Shown here in pieces: positions 1 to 8,802 of a stretch of DNA of 64,000 nucleotides (the stretch's first letter is position 1; each line of letters starts with the position of its first letter). The stretch comes from Falsiroseomonas sp051433165. GTDB lineage: Bacteria > Pseudomonadota > Alphaproteobacteria > Acetobacterales > Acetobacteraceae. Position numbers and translations under genes: made by a program. Under the pieces are notes generated by a model that saw only the letters and a list, made by a program, of their open reading frames with translations, made no database searches and was not told the DNA's origin. The stretch is from NCBI RefSeq assembly GCF_051433165.1, contig NZ_JBHMFS010000003.1, positions 210,969 to 274,968 of the forward strand, written 5' to 3'.

Positions 1-726
1 CCGCAGCATGCGCTGATAGGCGCGGATGGCCTTGGCCGGCGTCAGCGAATTGGCAACGGAGGTGATCCCGGCGGCGAGGCACTGGTCCTGCACCTGCTCC
101 ATGCCCTCCGCGATGTCGGCCTCGCTGTCCTGGCCGTGCACGGCGTTGAGGAAGACATGCGCCGCGGTTTCGCGCACCAGGCCGGTGAAGCGGCCATCGG
201 GCAGGCGATCGAAGCGGCCGAAGGCGGGGTCGGGCGTGTCCTGCGTCACGCCGCAGGCGGCGAAGCCGGCGGAATTCGCCAGGCCCAGATGGCCGTCGGT
301 CCGCAGGATGAAGATCGGCCGGCCGAGGCTCGCCGCATCCAGCTCCGCCAGCGTCGGGTACCCGCCGCAGGCGCGTTCGTTAAGCCGGTAGAAGGCGCAC
401 CATTGGCCGGGCGCGGCCTTCTCGCAGCGCGCGCGGATGCGGGTGAGCAGCGCCTCGCGCGTTGCCACATGATCCGGCGAGACCAGCGTCCAGGCGCGCA
501 ACCGCAGCGCATAGGCATCCGGATGCGCGTGGCTGTCGACGATGCCGGGCAGCACGCGGCGGCCCTCCGCATTCAGGATCGTCGTGCCGGGACCTGCAAG
601 GTCGCGCAGCCCGTCATCGCCCAGCGCCACGATGCGGCCGCCCAGCGAGGCCAGCGCGGTGCATTCGCGGCCGTCCGCATCCATCGTCGCGATGCGGCCA
701 TTCAGCAGCAGGAAATCGGGTCTCAT
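1..726 (-). CDS. Amidohydrolase family 3 (YtcJ-like), 3' end beyond window
   Basis: Reading leftward from the ATG at 726, an open frame of 242 codons runs off the left edge with no stop, so only the N-terminal part is present. It starts like metal-dependent amidohydrolases (MRPDFLLLNGRI) and carries the first metal-binding motif DSHAHP at residues 64-69 (His66, His68), followed by a family-3 style insert. The family hydrolyses C-N bonds, but the substrate is not predictable. The start codon overlaps the stop of the upstream FAD oxidase gene by four bases (ATGA), so the two are probably translated together and may act on the same compound. A second family-3 member lies at 11877-13508. The metal ligands of the C-terminal half are out of view. 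Confidence 0.8.
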   Translation of the reverse strand, partial: MRPDFLLLNGRIATMDADGRECTALASLGGRIVALGDDGLRDLAGPGTTILNAEGRRVLPGIVDSHAHPDAYALRLRAWTLVSPDHVATREALLTRIRARCEKAAPGQWCAFYRLNERACGGYPTLAELDAASLGRPIFILRTDGHLGLANSAGFAACGVTQDTPDPAFGRFDRLPDGRFTGLVRETAAHVFLNAVHGQDSEADIAEGMEQVQDQCLAAGITSVANSLTPAKAIRAYQRMLR

Positions 727-2045
727 GCGGCGATCCTGTCGATCTGGTCGCGCAGCCGGTACCAGCCGCCGACGAAGGGCAGGAACCAGGGCGTGCCGGT
801 ATAGGTGGGCCGGGTCGGGAAGTTCAGCCCGTCCAGCGCGAAGCGTTCATTCGCCGCGCCCGCCAGCTTCAGCGCGACATTGTGGCCGAGCCAGGTGGCC
901 ATGGCGACGCCGCTGCCCTGGCAGCCGGCAGCGAAATGCACGCCATCCTGCACGCCGATATGCGGCAGGTAGTCGAAGGTGAAGGCCACATAGCCGGTCC
1001 AGGCATGGGTGATCTTCGTCTGTGCCAACTCCGGAAAGGTCGCCGTCATGTAGCCATGCAGGGTTGGCGCGGATTGCTCTGCGGTCGCCGCGCGAAAACT
1101 GGCGCGGCCGCCCCACAGGACCCTTTTCCCGTCTGGAGACGGCCGGAAGTAGTTCAGCACGCGTTTGCTGTCCGAAATCATGCGGCGGCCTGGGAACAGC
1201 CGATCCATCGTCTCCGGCGGCAATTCCTCTGTCGCGATGATGTAGGAATTCAGCGGCACCAGGCGGCGCGCCAGCCAGGGCAATGCCGTGCCGCGCGCAT
1301 CCTTGGTGTAGCCATTGGTGGCCACCAGTACGGCATCCGCGCGCATCTCGCCCTTGTCGGTCGCCAGGCGGAAGCCGCTGCCGTCCTGCTTCACGCCAGT
1401 GACGCGCACGCCATCCACCAGATGCGCGCCGGCCTTCTCCGCCGCCGCGGCCAGGCCGCGCGCATATTTGCCGGGATGCAGGCTGCCGGTGGCCGCGGCC
1501 GCCATGCCGCCCTGGTAGTGATCGCTGCCAAGGTATTCGCGCTGGCGGGTCTTCGGCACCATCTCCGTCGGCAGGCCCGTCACCTTCGCGATCCACTCGG
1601 CGCGGCCCTCGATGGCCTTGTAGTGGCCCTTTGACCAGGCGCCGAGGTAGCGGCCGCAGCGCACATAGTCGCAGTCGATGCCCTCCCGCGCGATGGTCTC
1701 CTCGATGAAGGGGAAGGACGCCGCGGCGGCTTCCGTGATGCGCTGCGCCTGCTCCGCGCCATAGGTCTGGGTGAGGCCGGTGGAGGCCACCTTCAGCCCG
1801 CCCGAGACCATGCCGCCATTGCGGGACGAGGCGCCCCAGCCGATGCGCTCGGCATCCAGCACCGTCACCTGGTGCCCCAGCCGCCGCAGCGTCAGCGCGG
1901 CCGAAAGCCCGGCGTAGCCGCCACCGACGATCGCGACCGCGGTTTGGTCCGGCAGGGGGTTGTCGCGGTCCGGCGGCTCTGCCGCTTCCCACCACCAGGG
2001 GCGGGCCTTGAAGCCGGGGGCGAAGATCGGATGAAGATCAGACAT
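723..2045 (-). CDS. FAD-dependent amine oxidoreductase (DAO family, PuuB-like)
   Basis: A 440-residue protein of the D-amino-acid oxidase/glycine oxidase fold. The dinucleotide-binding motif GGGYAG lies at residues 41-46, followed by the FAD-contacting SSRNGGM at 73-79, as in gamma-glutamylputrescine oxidases and related amine oxidases. Expected reaction (family knowledge): flavin-dependent oxidation of a primary or secondary amine to aldehyde or imine with peroxide release. I chose the ATG at 2045 (MSDLHPIF), where the homology begins; a GTG nine codons upstream at 2072 is in frame. It is divergent from the polyamine-type transport operon starting at 2153, which suggests the imported compound is its substrate. 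The stop overlaps the downstream amidohydrolase start. Confidence 0.85.
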   Translation of the reverse strand: MSDLHPIFAPGFKARPWWWEAAEPPDRDNPLPDQTAVAIVGGGYAGLSAALTLRRLGHQVTVLDAERIGWGASSRNGGMVSGGLKVASTGLTQTYGAEQAQRITEAAAASFPFIEETIAREGIDCDYVRCGRYLGAWSKGHYKAIEGRAEWIAKVTGLPTEMVPKTRQREYLGSDHYQGGMAAAATGSLHPGKYARGLAAAAEKAGAHLVDGVRVTGVKQDGSGFRLATDKGEMRADAVLVATNGYTKDARGTALPWLARRLVPLNSYIIATEELPPETMDRLFPGRRMISDSKRVLNYFRPSPDGKRVLWGGRASFRAATAEQSAPTLHGYMTATFPELAQTKITHAWTGYVAFTFDYLPHIGVQDGVHFAAGCQGSGVAMATWLGHNVALKLAGAANERFALDGLNFPTRPTYTGTPWFLPFVGGWYRLRDQIDRIAA

Positions 2046-2152
2046 TGCCGTGGCGCGCGTCCCGCTGTTCACTTGGTCTGGATAAGGTTCCTGCCGGAGA
2101 CGCCCCGGATCAAGGGACCAATCGGGGGCTTCAACAAAAAGGGGATTTTCGT

Positions 2153-3259
2153 ATGCAAAACTTCCAGCAGGATTGCGTCGAGCTGGCGCTGGAGAAGTTC
2201 CGCCGTGGCGAAGTCAGCCGACGTGGCCTGATGGTGGGGCTGGCCGCGCTGGGCGTGGCCAGCGCGCTGCCGAATGCGGCACAGGCCCAGGCGGCGCAGC
2301 AGCTTGTCATGGTGAACTGGGGCGGCATCGCCAACCAGGGTTTCGGCAACTTCTACGGTGCGCCGTTCACCGCCGCCAATCCGGGCGTAACCGTGGTGCA
2401 GGACAGCACCGGGCCTTCCGCCGGGCGCATCCGCTCCATGGTCGAGTCGCGGCGCGTGACGTGGGACCTCTGCGACAGCTCCGCCACCTCCTCCTACCTG
2501 CTCGGTGCGTTGAATCTGCTGAACCCGGTCGATTACAGCGTGGTGGACCGCAGCAATGTCATCGGCCCGACCTTCGCACTGGAGCATGGTGCAGCGCCGT
2601 ATTCGTTCAGCAACGTGCTGGTCTATGACAGCAGCAAATTCGCCGAGGCGCCGAAGGGCTGGGCGGATTTCTGGGACCTGCAGAAATTCCCCGGTACCCG
2701 CCTGCTGCGGCGCGATGCCGCCGGCGCGCTGGACGTGGCGCAGCTTTCGCTCGGCAAGAGCCCGGAGAATCTCTACCCGCTCGACATCCGCGCCTGCCTG
2801 GCGCGCGTGCGGGAGATCCGGCGCAGCCTGGTGTTCTGGACCAGCGGCGCGGAATCGGAGCAGTTCATCCGCACCGGAGAGGCGGTGATGGGCATGCTGT
2901 GGCACACCCGTGCCAAGGTGCTGGAGAATGAGAGCAACGGCCGGTTCAAGTTCATCTGGAACCAGGGCATCCTGCAGCCCGGCATCTTCGTCAGCCCGCG
3001 CGGCAACCCGGGTGGCGCGCTGGCGCAGCGGCTGCTGGCCTCGATGCTGGCGAATGCGGCGCCACAGGTGGAACTGCTGAAGTTCCTCGGCAACGGGCCG
3101 ACCAACCCGAATGCCGCGGCGCTCGTGCCCGAGGAATTCAAGAAGTACAACCCGACCGAGCCGGCCAATGCGCGGGTGCAGGTGGCACAGGATGGTCGCT
3201 GGTGGGGGCAGAATTATGCCCAGGCCAATGCGGACTATATCGACATGGTCACGGGCTGA
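2153..3259 (+). CDS. ABC transporter substrate-binding protein, polyamine (PotD) type, Tat-exported
   Basis: A 368-residue periplasmic binding protein. The N-terminus has about 20 polar residues, then a twin-arginine signal (SRRGLMVGL near residues 22-30), a hydrophobic stretch and an AQA cleavage site, so Tat export is likely. The mature part resembles the PotD/spermidine-putrescine group of iron/polyamine-type binding proteins. The ATG at 2153 follows a purine-rich ribosome site (AAAAAGGGG) at a good distance; longer frames upstream lack one. It is the first gene of a seven-gene rightward operon whose importer components are at 5030-7742. The ligand is probably a polyamine or guanidino compound, inferred only from the neighbours. 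Confidence 0.85.
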   Translation: MQNFQQDCVELALEKFRRGEVSRRGLMVGLAALGVASALPNAAQAQAAQQLVMVNWGGIANQGFGNFYGAPFTAANPGVTVVQDSTGPSAGRIRSMVESRRVTWDLCDSSATSSYLLGALNLLNPVDYSVVDRSNVIGPTFALEHGAAPYSFSNVLVYDSSKFAEAPKGWADFWDLQKFPGTRLLRRDAAGALDVAQLSLGKSPENLYPLDIRACLARVREIRRSLVFWTSGAESEQFIRTGEAVMGMLWHTRAKVLENESNGRFKFIWNQGILQPGIFVSPRGNPGGALAQRLLASMLANAAPQVELLKFLGNGPTNPNAAALVPEEFKKYNPTEPANARVQVAQDGRWWGQNYAQANADYIDMVTG

Positions 3260-3317
3260 GTGCAGTTTTGCTGCGGCGCGGCATGACCGCGCCGCAGGCA
3301 GACTTGCAAGGGACTTC

Positions 3318-4259
3318 ATGCCGACGATCCTGGTGAAATCCGGCGGCGAGGCTGCCATGCCGGAATGGCAGCGGCATTTCGCCGAATTCGCGCCCGATCT
3401 GGCGGTGCGGTGGTGGGATGATGCGGGCGTGGAACCGGATGCCGTGGATTACGTGCTGGCCTGGGATCCGGATGCCGGGCGGCTGGCCGGCCTGCCGAAC
3501 CTGAAGGTCATCTTCGGCAGCGGCGCCGGGGTGGACCGCATCACTGCCGACCCCGCGCTGCCGCGGCATCTGCCGCTGGTGCGCATGGCGCCCGATGGCG
3601 CAACGCAGCGCATGGGCGAGTTCATCTGCTGGGCGGCGCTGTTGTTACTGAAGGATGCGCGACGCATGGCGCTGAACCAGGCGCTGGCGCAGTGGAAGGA
3701 TTTCGAGCCGGAGCGCACCGCGGCCGAATCCCCTGTCGGCATCATGGGTCTCGGCAATATGGGCGGCCGCGCCGGCGCCATGTTGCAGGGGCTGGGCTTT
3801 CCCGTGCGTGGCTGGTCACGCACGCGCAAGAACCTGCCGGGCGTGGCGTGTTTTGCCGGCGCGGCGGAGTTGGGTGCCTTCCTGGCGGAGACCCGCATCC
3901 TGGTCTGCCTGCTGCCCGCCACGGCGGAGACGAACGGCATCCTCGCCGCGCCGCTGCTGGCCAGGCTGCCGCAGGGGGCCGGGCTGGTGAATGCGGGCCG
4001 CGGCAGCCACCAGAAGATCGAGGATATCGTCGCGGGGCTGGATTCCGGCCAGTTGTCCGGCGCGGTGCTCGACGTGTTCGAGACGGAGCCGCTGCCAGCG
4101 GAAAGCCCGGCCTGGGCGCATCCGAAGATCACCGTCACGCCGCATGTCGCCAGCCTGCCAAGTCGTCGTGAACGCGCGCAGTATGTGGCGCGCGCGATTG
4201 CCGACTTCACCGCGGGCCGCCCGCTTGCCAACCTCTATGACCACGCGCGAGGCTACTGA
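3318..4259 (+). CDS. D-2-hydroxyacid dehydrogenase (GhrA-like glyoxylate/hydroxypyruvate reductase)
   Basis: A 313-residue NAD(P)H-dependent dehydrogenase. The Rossmann motif GLGNMG lies at residues 144-149, and the family catalytic triad is present: Arg228 (NAGRG), Glu257 (FETEPLP) and His276 (TPH). Length and motifs fit the GhrA branch, which reduces glyoxylate or hydroxypyruvate. The ATG at 3318 is preceded by CAAGGGA. It follows the binding-protein gene after 58 bases and its stop directly abuts the next ATG, so it belongs to the transport operon. It probably handles a two- or three-carbon keto acid released during breakdown of the imported compound (inference). Confidence 0.85.
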   Translation: MPTILVKSGGEAAMPEWQRHFAEFAPDLAVRWWDDAGVEPDAVDYVLAWDPDAGRLAGLPNLKVIFGSGAGVDRITADPALPRHLPLVRMAPDGATQRMGEFICWAALLLLKDARRMALNQALAQWKDFEPERTAAESPVGIMGLGNMGGRAGAMLQGLGFPVRGWSRTRKNLPGVACFAGAAELGAFLAETRILVCLLPATAETNGILAAPLLARLPQGAGLVNAGRGSHQKIEDIVAGLDSGQLSGAVLDVFETEPLPAESPAWAHPKITVTPHVASLPSRRERAQYVARAIADFTAGRPLANLYDHARGY

Positions 4260-5030
4260 ATGGGACTCCCGCCGCCGCCTGTCCGCCCCGATCCGGACCA
4301 CGTGCCGACCGAGCAGGAACTGCGCGAGGATCTCGCCGCTGCCTACCGCCTGATTGCGCTGTACGGCATGACCGACCTGGTCTTCACGCATCTGTCGGTG
4401 CGCGTGCCGGGAGAGGGACACAGGTTTCTGGTGAACCCCTACGGGCTGCTCTTCGAGGAAATCACGGCATCTTCCCTCGTGCTGGTCGATGCGGATGGGG
4501 AACCGCGGCAGAGCACCACCTGGCCGGTGAATCCGGCCGGCTTCGTCATTCATTCCGCCGTGCATCGCGGCCGCGACAACGCGAATTGCGTGATGCACAC
4601 GCACACTCTGGCCGGCATGGCGGTGGCGGCGCAGCAAGGGGGCTTGCTGCCGCTGAACCAGATGATGATGGAGTTCATCGGCCGCGTCACGATCCATGAC
4701 TATGAAGGCGTCGCCGCGGATGACAATCTCTCGGAGCGTGAACGGCTGGTGCAGGACCTTGGCGACAAGCCGGCGATGATCCTTCGCAATCACGGCCTGC
4801 TGACGGTTGGGCACACGGTGGCGGAGGCCTTCTACTGGATGTGGTATCTGGAACATTCCTGCCGCATCCAGCTCGCCGCTCAATCCTCCGGCGTGCCGCT
4901 TGCGGTGGCCTCCGACGCCACGGTGGAGCGCACGCGGAAGCAGTTCAGCACGGGCCCGACCAAGGGCTGGCTGCCCTGGCAGGCGCTGCGGCGAAAGCTG
5001 GATCGTGAGCAGCCGGATTATCGCGCCTGA
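4260..5030 (+). CDS. Class II aldolase/adducin family protein
   Basis: A 256-residue protein with the class II aldolase/adducin fold. Zinc ligands are recognisable: His113 and His115 in HTHTLAG, and His178 in RNHGLL. The segment where fuculose-phosphate aldolases carry their catalytic glutamate reads NPAGFVIHSAVHR (91-103), without a glutamate, so classical retro-aldol chemistry is uncertain; many family members with this pattern are decarboxylases, epimerases or of unknown role. The ATG starts the base after the dehydrogenase stop, and the TGA shares one base with the start of the ABC ATPase gene, implying tight co-translation in the catabolic operon. Confidence 0.8.
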   Translation: MGLPPPPVRPDPDHVPTEQELREDLAAAYRLIALYGMTDLVFTHLSVRVPGEGHRFLVNPYGLLFEEITASSLVLVDADGEPRQSTTWPVNPAGFVIHSAVHRGRDNANCVMHTHTLAGMAVAAQQGGLLPLNQMMMEFIGRVTIHDYEGVAADDNLSERERLVQDLGDKPAMILRNHGLLTVGHTVAEAFYWMWYLEHSCRIQLAAQSSGVPLAVASDATVERTRKQFSTGPTKGWLPWQALRRKLDREQPDYRA

Positions 5031-6121
5031 TGTCGGCCACGGGACACGCGCTCGCCCTGCGGGGCTTGAGCAAGCGCTATGGCAGCTTCACCGCAGTGGC
5101 CGATGTGTCGCTGGATGTGGGGCAGGGGGAGTTCCTGACCCTGCTCGGCCCCTCCGGCAGCGGCAAGACCACCATCCTGATGTGCATCGCGGGCTTCGTG
5201 GCGCCGAGTGAAGGCGCCATCCTGCTCGATGGCCGGGACATCACCGCATTGCCGCCGGAACGACGCGATTTCGGCATGGTGTTCCAGGGTTACGCGCTGT
5301 TCCCGCACATGACGGTGGCCGAGAACGTCGCCTTCCCGCTGCGCGTCCGCAAGATGGGGGCGGCGGAGCGTGAGGCGAAGGTGCGCGCAGCACTCGACCT
5401 GGTGCAGCTTTCCGCCTTCGGCGAACGCCTGCCGCGCCAGCTTTCCGGTGGCCAGCAGCAGCGCGTGGCCCTGGCCCGCGCGCTGGTGTTCGAGCCTGCG
5501 CTGCTGCTGCTGGATGAGCCGCTCTCGGCGCTCGACAAGAAGCTGCGCGCGGAATTGCAGGACGAGCTGAAGGCGCTGCACCGCCGCATCGGCCGGACCT
5601 TCGTTAATGTCACGCATGACCAGGAGGAGGCGCTATCCCTGTCGGATCAGGTTGCCATCCTCAACCATGGCAAGCTGATCCAGCAGGGTGCACCCGCTAA
5701 GTTGTACGAGGCGCCGCGCACGCGCTTCGTCGCCGACTTCCTCGGCAAGTCGAATTTTCTCGCGGGCACGGTGCGGGAGGTGTTCGCCGGCGGCTTCGCC
5801 ATCGGCGCCGGTGCGACGCGCGTGGTGACCACGGCCGCTGAGGCACCACCGCTCGGCAGCCAGGCGCTGCTCAGCCTGCGTCCCGAGAAAATGGCGCTGC
5901 TGGCGGAGGGGGAGACGGCGGAGAATGCCGTGACCGGCGCCATCGCAAGCTGGTCCTATCTCGGCGCCGGCTATGCGCTGAACGTGGCCACCCCGGATTT
6001 CGGCACGCTGCGCATCACCCTGCCGAGCTGGAACGCACCGATCGCGCCGCGGGAAGGATTGGAGATTCGGCTCGGCTGGAGTGCCTCGGCCAGCGTGCCC
6101 GTGCTGGAAGATCTGGCATGA
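5030..6121 (+). CDS. ABC transporter ATP-binding protein, PotA type
   Basis: A 363-residue ATPase energising the importer formed with the two permeases that follow. Walker A is GPSGSGKTT (residues 40-48), the signature is LSGGQQQ and Walker B is LLLLDEPLSALD; the C-terminal 110 residues form a TOBE-like regulatory domain as in PotA and other polyamine/iron/sulfate importers. The start overlaps the aldolase stop by one base (TGATG), and the gene ends in ATGA shared with the first permease. The substrate is not readable from the ATPase. Confidence 0.92.
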   Translation: MSATGHALALRGLSKRYGSFTAVADVSLDVGQGEFLTLLGPSGSGKTTILMCIAGFVAPSEGAILLDGRDITALPPERRDFGMVFQGYALFPHMTVAENVAFPLRVRKMGAAEREAKVRAALDLVQLSAFGERLPRQLSGGQQQRVALARALVFEPALLLLDEPLSALDKKLRAELQDELKALHRRIGRTFVNVTHDQEEALSLSDQVAILNHGKLIQQGAPAKLYEAPRTRFVADFLGKSNFLAGTVREVFAGGFAIGAGATRVVTTAAEAPPLGSQALLSLRPEKMALLAEGETAENAVTGAIASWSYLGAGYALNVATPDFGTLRITLPSWNAPIAPREGLEIRLGWSASASVPVLEDLA

Positions 6122-6960
6122 TGCGCCGGCAGGATATGGGCTGGTGGCTGCTGATCCTGCCGGCCTTCTTGCTGATGACGGCCTTCTACGTCGCACCCAT
6201 CGCGCAGGTGCTGGCGATTTCTTTTACCGAGCCTTCGCCGGGCCTGGGCAATTACGAGCGGCTGTTCACCAGTGAAAGCGTGCAGCGCGTCATTATCACC
6301 ACGCTGCGGATCTGCATCATCACCACGACGCTGTCGCTGCTGCTGGGCTATGTGCTCTCCTATCGCATCTCACTCGCCAGCCCCGCGGCGCAGCGCTGGT
6401 GGATTCTAGCGGTGCTGGTGCCGCTGTGGATTTCCGTGCTGGTGCGCGCCTTCGCCTGGGTGACGCTGCTGCGCCGCCAGGGCCTGGTGAACGAGACGCT
6501 GATCGGCACCGGGATCATCACCGAACCGCTGCAACTGGTATGGAACGAATTCGGCATCGTCGTCGGCATGGTGCACTACATGGTGCCCTATGCCGTCCTG
6601 CCGATGCTGGCCAGCATGCGAGAGATCGACCCGCGCCTGCTGGCCGCCGCCCGCGGACTGGGTGCTGGCCGCATCACCATATTTACGAAAATCTTCCTGC
6701 CGCTGTCGCTGCCTGGGCTGCTGGCGGCAGGCGTGTTGGTCTTCATCTTCACGCTCGGCTTTTACATCACGCCGGCGCTGCTCGGTGGGGGCAAGACGCT
6801 GATGGTGGCGGAATGGATCGGGCTGCAGATCCTGGACCTGCTGCGCTGGGGGCTGGGGACGATGATGGCGACCGTGCTGGTTGTCGCCATTCTGGTGACG
6901 CTGGCCATCTTCTCCCGCCTGGTGGACATGAAGCGCGTCTTTGGGGGAGGTGGCGTATGA
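6118..6960 (+). CDS. ABC transporter permease, PotB type
   Basis: A 280-residue inner-membrane permease with about six hydrophobic segments. The EAA-type loop contacting the ATPase is seen as ARGLGAGRITIFTKIFLPL in the C-terminal half. It belongs to the binding-protein-dependent transport family of spermidine/putrescine importers. Its start overlaps the PotA-like gene by four bases and its stop overlaps the next permease, so stoichiometric co-translation is likely. Confidence 0.9.
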   Translation: MMRRQDMGWWLLILPAFLLMTAFYVAPIAQVLAISFTEPSPGLGNYERLFTSESVQRVIITTLRICIITTTLSLLLGYVLSYRISLASPAAQRWWILAVLVPLWISVLVRAFAWVTLLRRQGLVNETLIGTGIITEPLQLVWNEFGIVVGMVHYMVPYAVLPMLASMREIDPRLLAAARGLGAGRITIFTKIFLPLSLPGLLAAGVLVFIFTLGFYITPALLGGGKTLMVAEWIGLQILDLLRWGLGTMMATVLVVAILVTLAIFSRLVDMKRVFGGGGV

Positions 6961-7742
6961 TGTCGCACCAACCCGGCCTGTTCGCCCGCACCTCCGCCTG
7001 GGTGGTGGCGCTGTATCTGCTACTACCGATCAGCATCATCATCCCCGTGTCGATGACCGACCAGCGCTTCCTGTCCCTGCCGAAGGAGGCGCTGTCGCTG
7101 CAGCATTACGCGACTGTGTTCGGCTCTCCGGAGTGGTTGGCCTCGATCTGGCAATCCTTCCAGATCGCGGTGGTCTCGACCTGCATTGCCGTGGTGGCGG
7201 GCACGCTATGTGCCATCGGCTGCTGGCGGCTGGCCACCCGCGCGACCAATCTGGTCCGGGCGCTGATGCTGCTGCCCATCATCATCCCCTCCATCGTCTA
7301 TGCGGTGGGGCTGTATCGCTACTTCGCCGGGCTGGACCTGCTGGACCGCTTCATGGGGGTGGTGCTGGCGCATGGCGTCACCGGCATTCCCTATGTCGTC
7401 ATCACCGTCTCCACCGCGCTGGCGGCCTTCGACCCGCGGCTGGAACAGGCGGCGCGGGGCATGGGGGCTTCCCTGATGCAGACGTTGCGCTGGGTGATCC
7501 TGCCGCGCATTACGCCGGGCATCCTTTCGGGGGCGATCTTCGCCTTCATCCATAGCTGGGATGAGTTGGTGATCGTGTTGTTCATCGCCTCCCGCGATGT
7601 CTTCACCCTGCCGCGCCGCATCTGGGACGGCATCAATGAGAATCTGGACCCGGCGATGGCGGCGGTTGCCGTGCTGCTGGTGATCTTCACCACGGGATTG
7701 CTGTTGCTGGACCTGGCGCTGCGCAGACGCCGGGCTGAATAG
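6957..7742 (+). CDS. ABC transporter permease, PotC type
   Basis: A 261-residue permease partner of the preceding gene, with about six membrane segments and an EAA loop (QAARGMGASLMQTLRWVILP). Two consecutive ATGs (6957, 6960) follow a strong ribosome site, GGGGGAGG, at 6943-6950; I use the first, which overlaps the upstream stop as ATGA. It completes the importer: binding protein at 2153, ATPase at 5030, permeases at 6118 and here. Confidence 0.9.
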   Translation: MMSHQPGLFARTSAWVVALYLLLPISIIIPVSMTDQRFLSLPKEALSLQHYATVFGSPEWLASIWQSFQIAVVSTCIAVVAGTLCAIGCWRLATRATNLVRALMLLPIIIPSIVYAVGLYRYFAGLDLLDRFMGVVLAHGVTGIPYVVITVSTALAAFDPRLEQAARGMGASLMQTLRWVILPRITPGILSGAIFAFIHSWDELVIVLFIASRDVFTLPRRIWDGINENLDPAMAAVAVLLVIFTTGLLLLDLALRRRRAE

Positions 7743-7754
7743 ACGAGGAACGCC

Positions 7755-8765
7755 ATGACCCGCGCGATGAGTGAGTTCGACCACCGCTACAACATGCTGA
7801 TCGAGCGCTTCGCCAGCGAGCCGGAGCCCGCCTTCGAAACGGCCAGTGAGCAGGCCTTCACCTGGGGCCGCGAATGGGGCTGCAACTCCGATATCGGCAC
7901 GCTGCGCGTGGTGCTGATGCACCGCCCCGGCGAGGAAATGCGCGTGGTGGACACGCTGCCGCATATCCCGGAGCTCAACGCCTTTGGCGACCCAAAGACC
8001 GGCGCCTATTGGCGTGGCGACACGCGCCCCACGCTGGCGGAACAGCAGGCGCAGCATGATGCGCTGACGGCCGCGCTGCGGGAGGAAGGCGTGGAGGTAG
8101 TGTACCTCAAGCGCGCCGCGCCGGGCCGGCACAAATCCATCTACACCCGCGATTCCTGCATCGGCATCCAGGGCGGCGCCATCGTCGCCCGCATGGGCCC
8201 GCGCATCCGCCGTGGTGAGGAAGCGCCGGTGACGGAGACGCTGGCGGCGCTGGGCATGCCCATTCTTCGCACCATCCACGGGACCGGCCTGATGGAGGGC
8301 GGCAGCTTCGCCTATATCCGCCCCGACCTCGCCGTGGTCGGCGTCTCCTCCCGCGTCAATGAGGAAGGCGCGCGGCAGTTGGAGGAGGCGCTGGCAGTGC
8401 AGGGCACGAAGCTGATCCGCGTGCAGATCCCGGGCTACCGCCTGCATATCGACGGCGCCTTCGTGATGATCGATCACGACACCGCCATCGTGAACCCCTC
8501 CACGCTTCCCTTCGTTTTCATGGAGGAAATGAAGCGCCAGGGGGTGAAGCTGATCCATGTGAACCATGAGGACCCGTCCTGGACCATCAACTGCCTGGCG
8601 GTGCGGCCCGGGCGTATCCTGATGAGCGACAAGGTCGGCCCGCGGACGCAGGAGGCGCTGGACAAGGCGAATATTTCGATCCGCCTGGTGGACTACGACA
8701 AGGTGGGGCTGGGCGGCGGTGGCATCCATTGCTCGACCAGCCCGCTGGTAAGGGACCGGCTGTAA
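7755..8765 (+). CDS. Arginine deiminase/amidinotransferase superfamily hydrolase
   Basis: A 336-residue guanidine-modifying-enzyme fold protein. All catalytic elements are visible: Asp133 in YTRDSC, Glu181 in MEGGSF, His231 in LHIDG and the nucleophile Cys326 in GGGIHCST. Family members act on guanidino groups (arginine deiminase, dimethylarginine hydrolase, glycine amidinotransferase, agmatine deiminase), usually through an S-alkylthiouronium intermediate. An exact activity cannot be assigned. The ATG at 7755 is preceded by GAGGA and lies 12 bases after the permease gene. Its place at the end of a polyamine-type import operon suggests the imported molecule carries a guanidino group, such as agmatine or a substituted arginine. 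Confidence 0.85.
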   Translation: MTRAMSEFDHRYNMLIERFASEPEPAFETASEQAFTWGREWGCNSDIGTLRVVLMHRPGEEMRVVDTLPHIPELNAFGDPKTGAYWRGDTRPTLAEQQAQHDALTAALREEGVEVVYLKRAAPGRHKSIYTRDSCIGIQGGAIVARMGPRIRRGEEAPVTETLAALGMPILRTIHGTGLMEGGSFAYIRPDLAVVGVSSRVNEEGARQLEEALAVQGTKLIRVQIPGYRLHIDGAFVMIDHDTAIVNPSTLPFVFMEEMKRQGVKLIHVNHEDPSWTINCLAVRPGRILMSDKVGPRTQEALDKANISIRLVDYDKVGLGGGGIHCSTSPLVRDRL

Positions 8766-8802
8766 AGCTGGGTTTTGGCGCAATCCGTGCTAACTCCGCG
8801 GC

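Noticed and set aside
2075..2146. TTGGTC ... GACCAA inverted repeat between the FAD oxidase and binding-protein genes
   Set aside because: Half-sites are only six bases and separated by more than 35 bases, with no other symmetry; compatible with chance.
7206..8783. A 525-codon minus-strand frame opposite potC and the deiminase-like gene
   Set aside because: Antisense shadow; catalytic motifs of the plus-strand enzyme explain the region.
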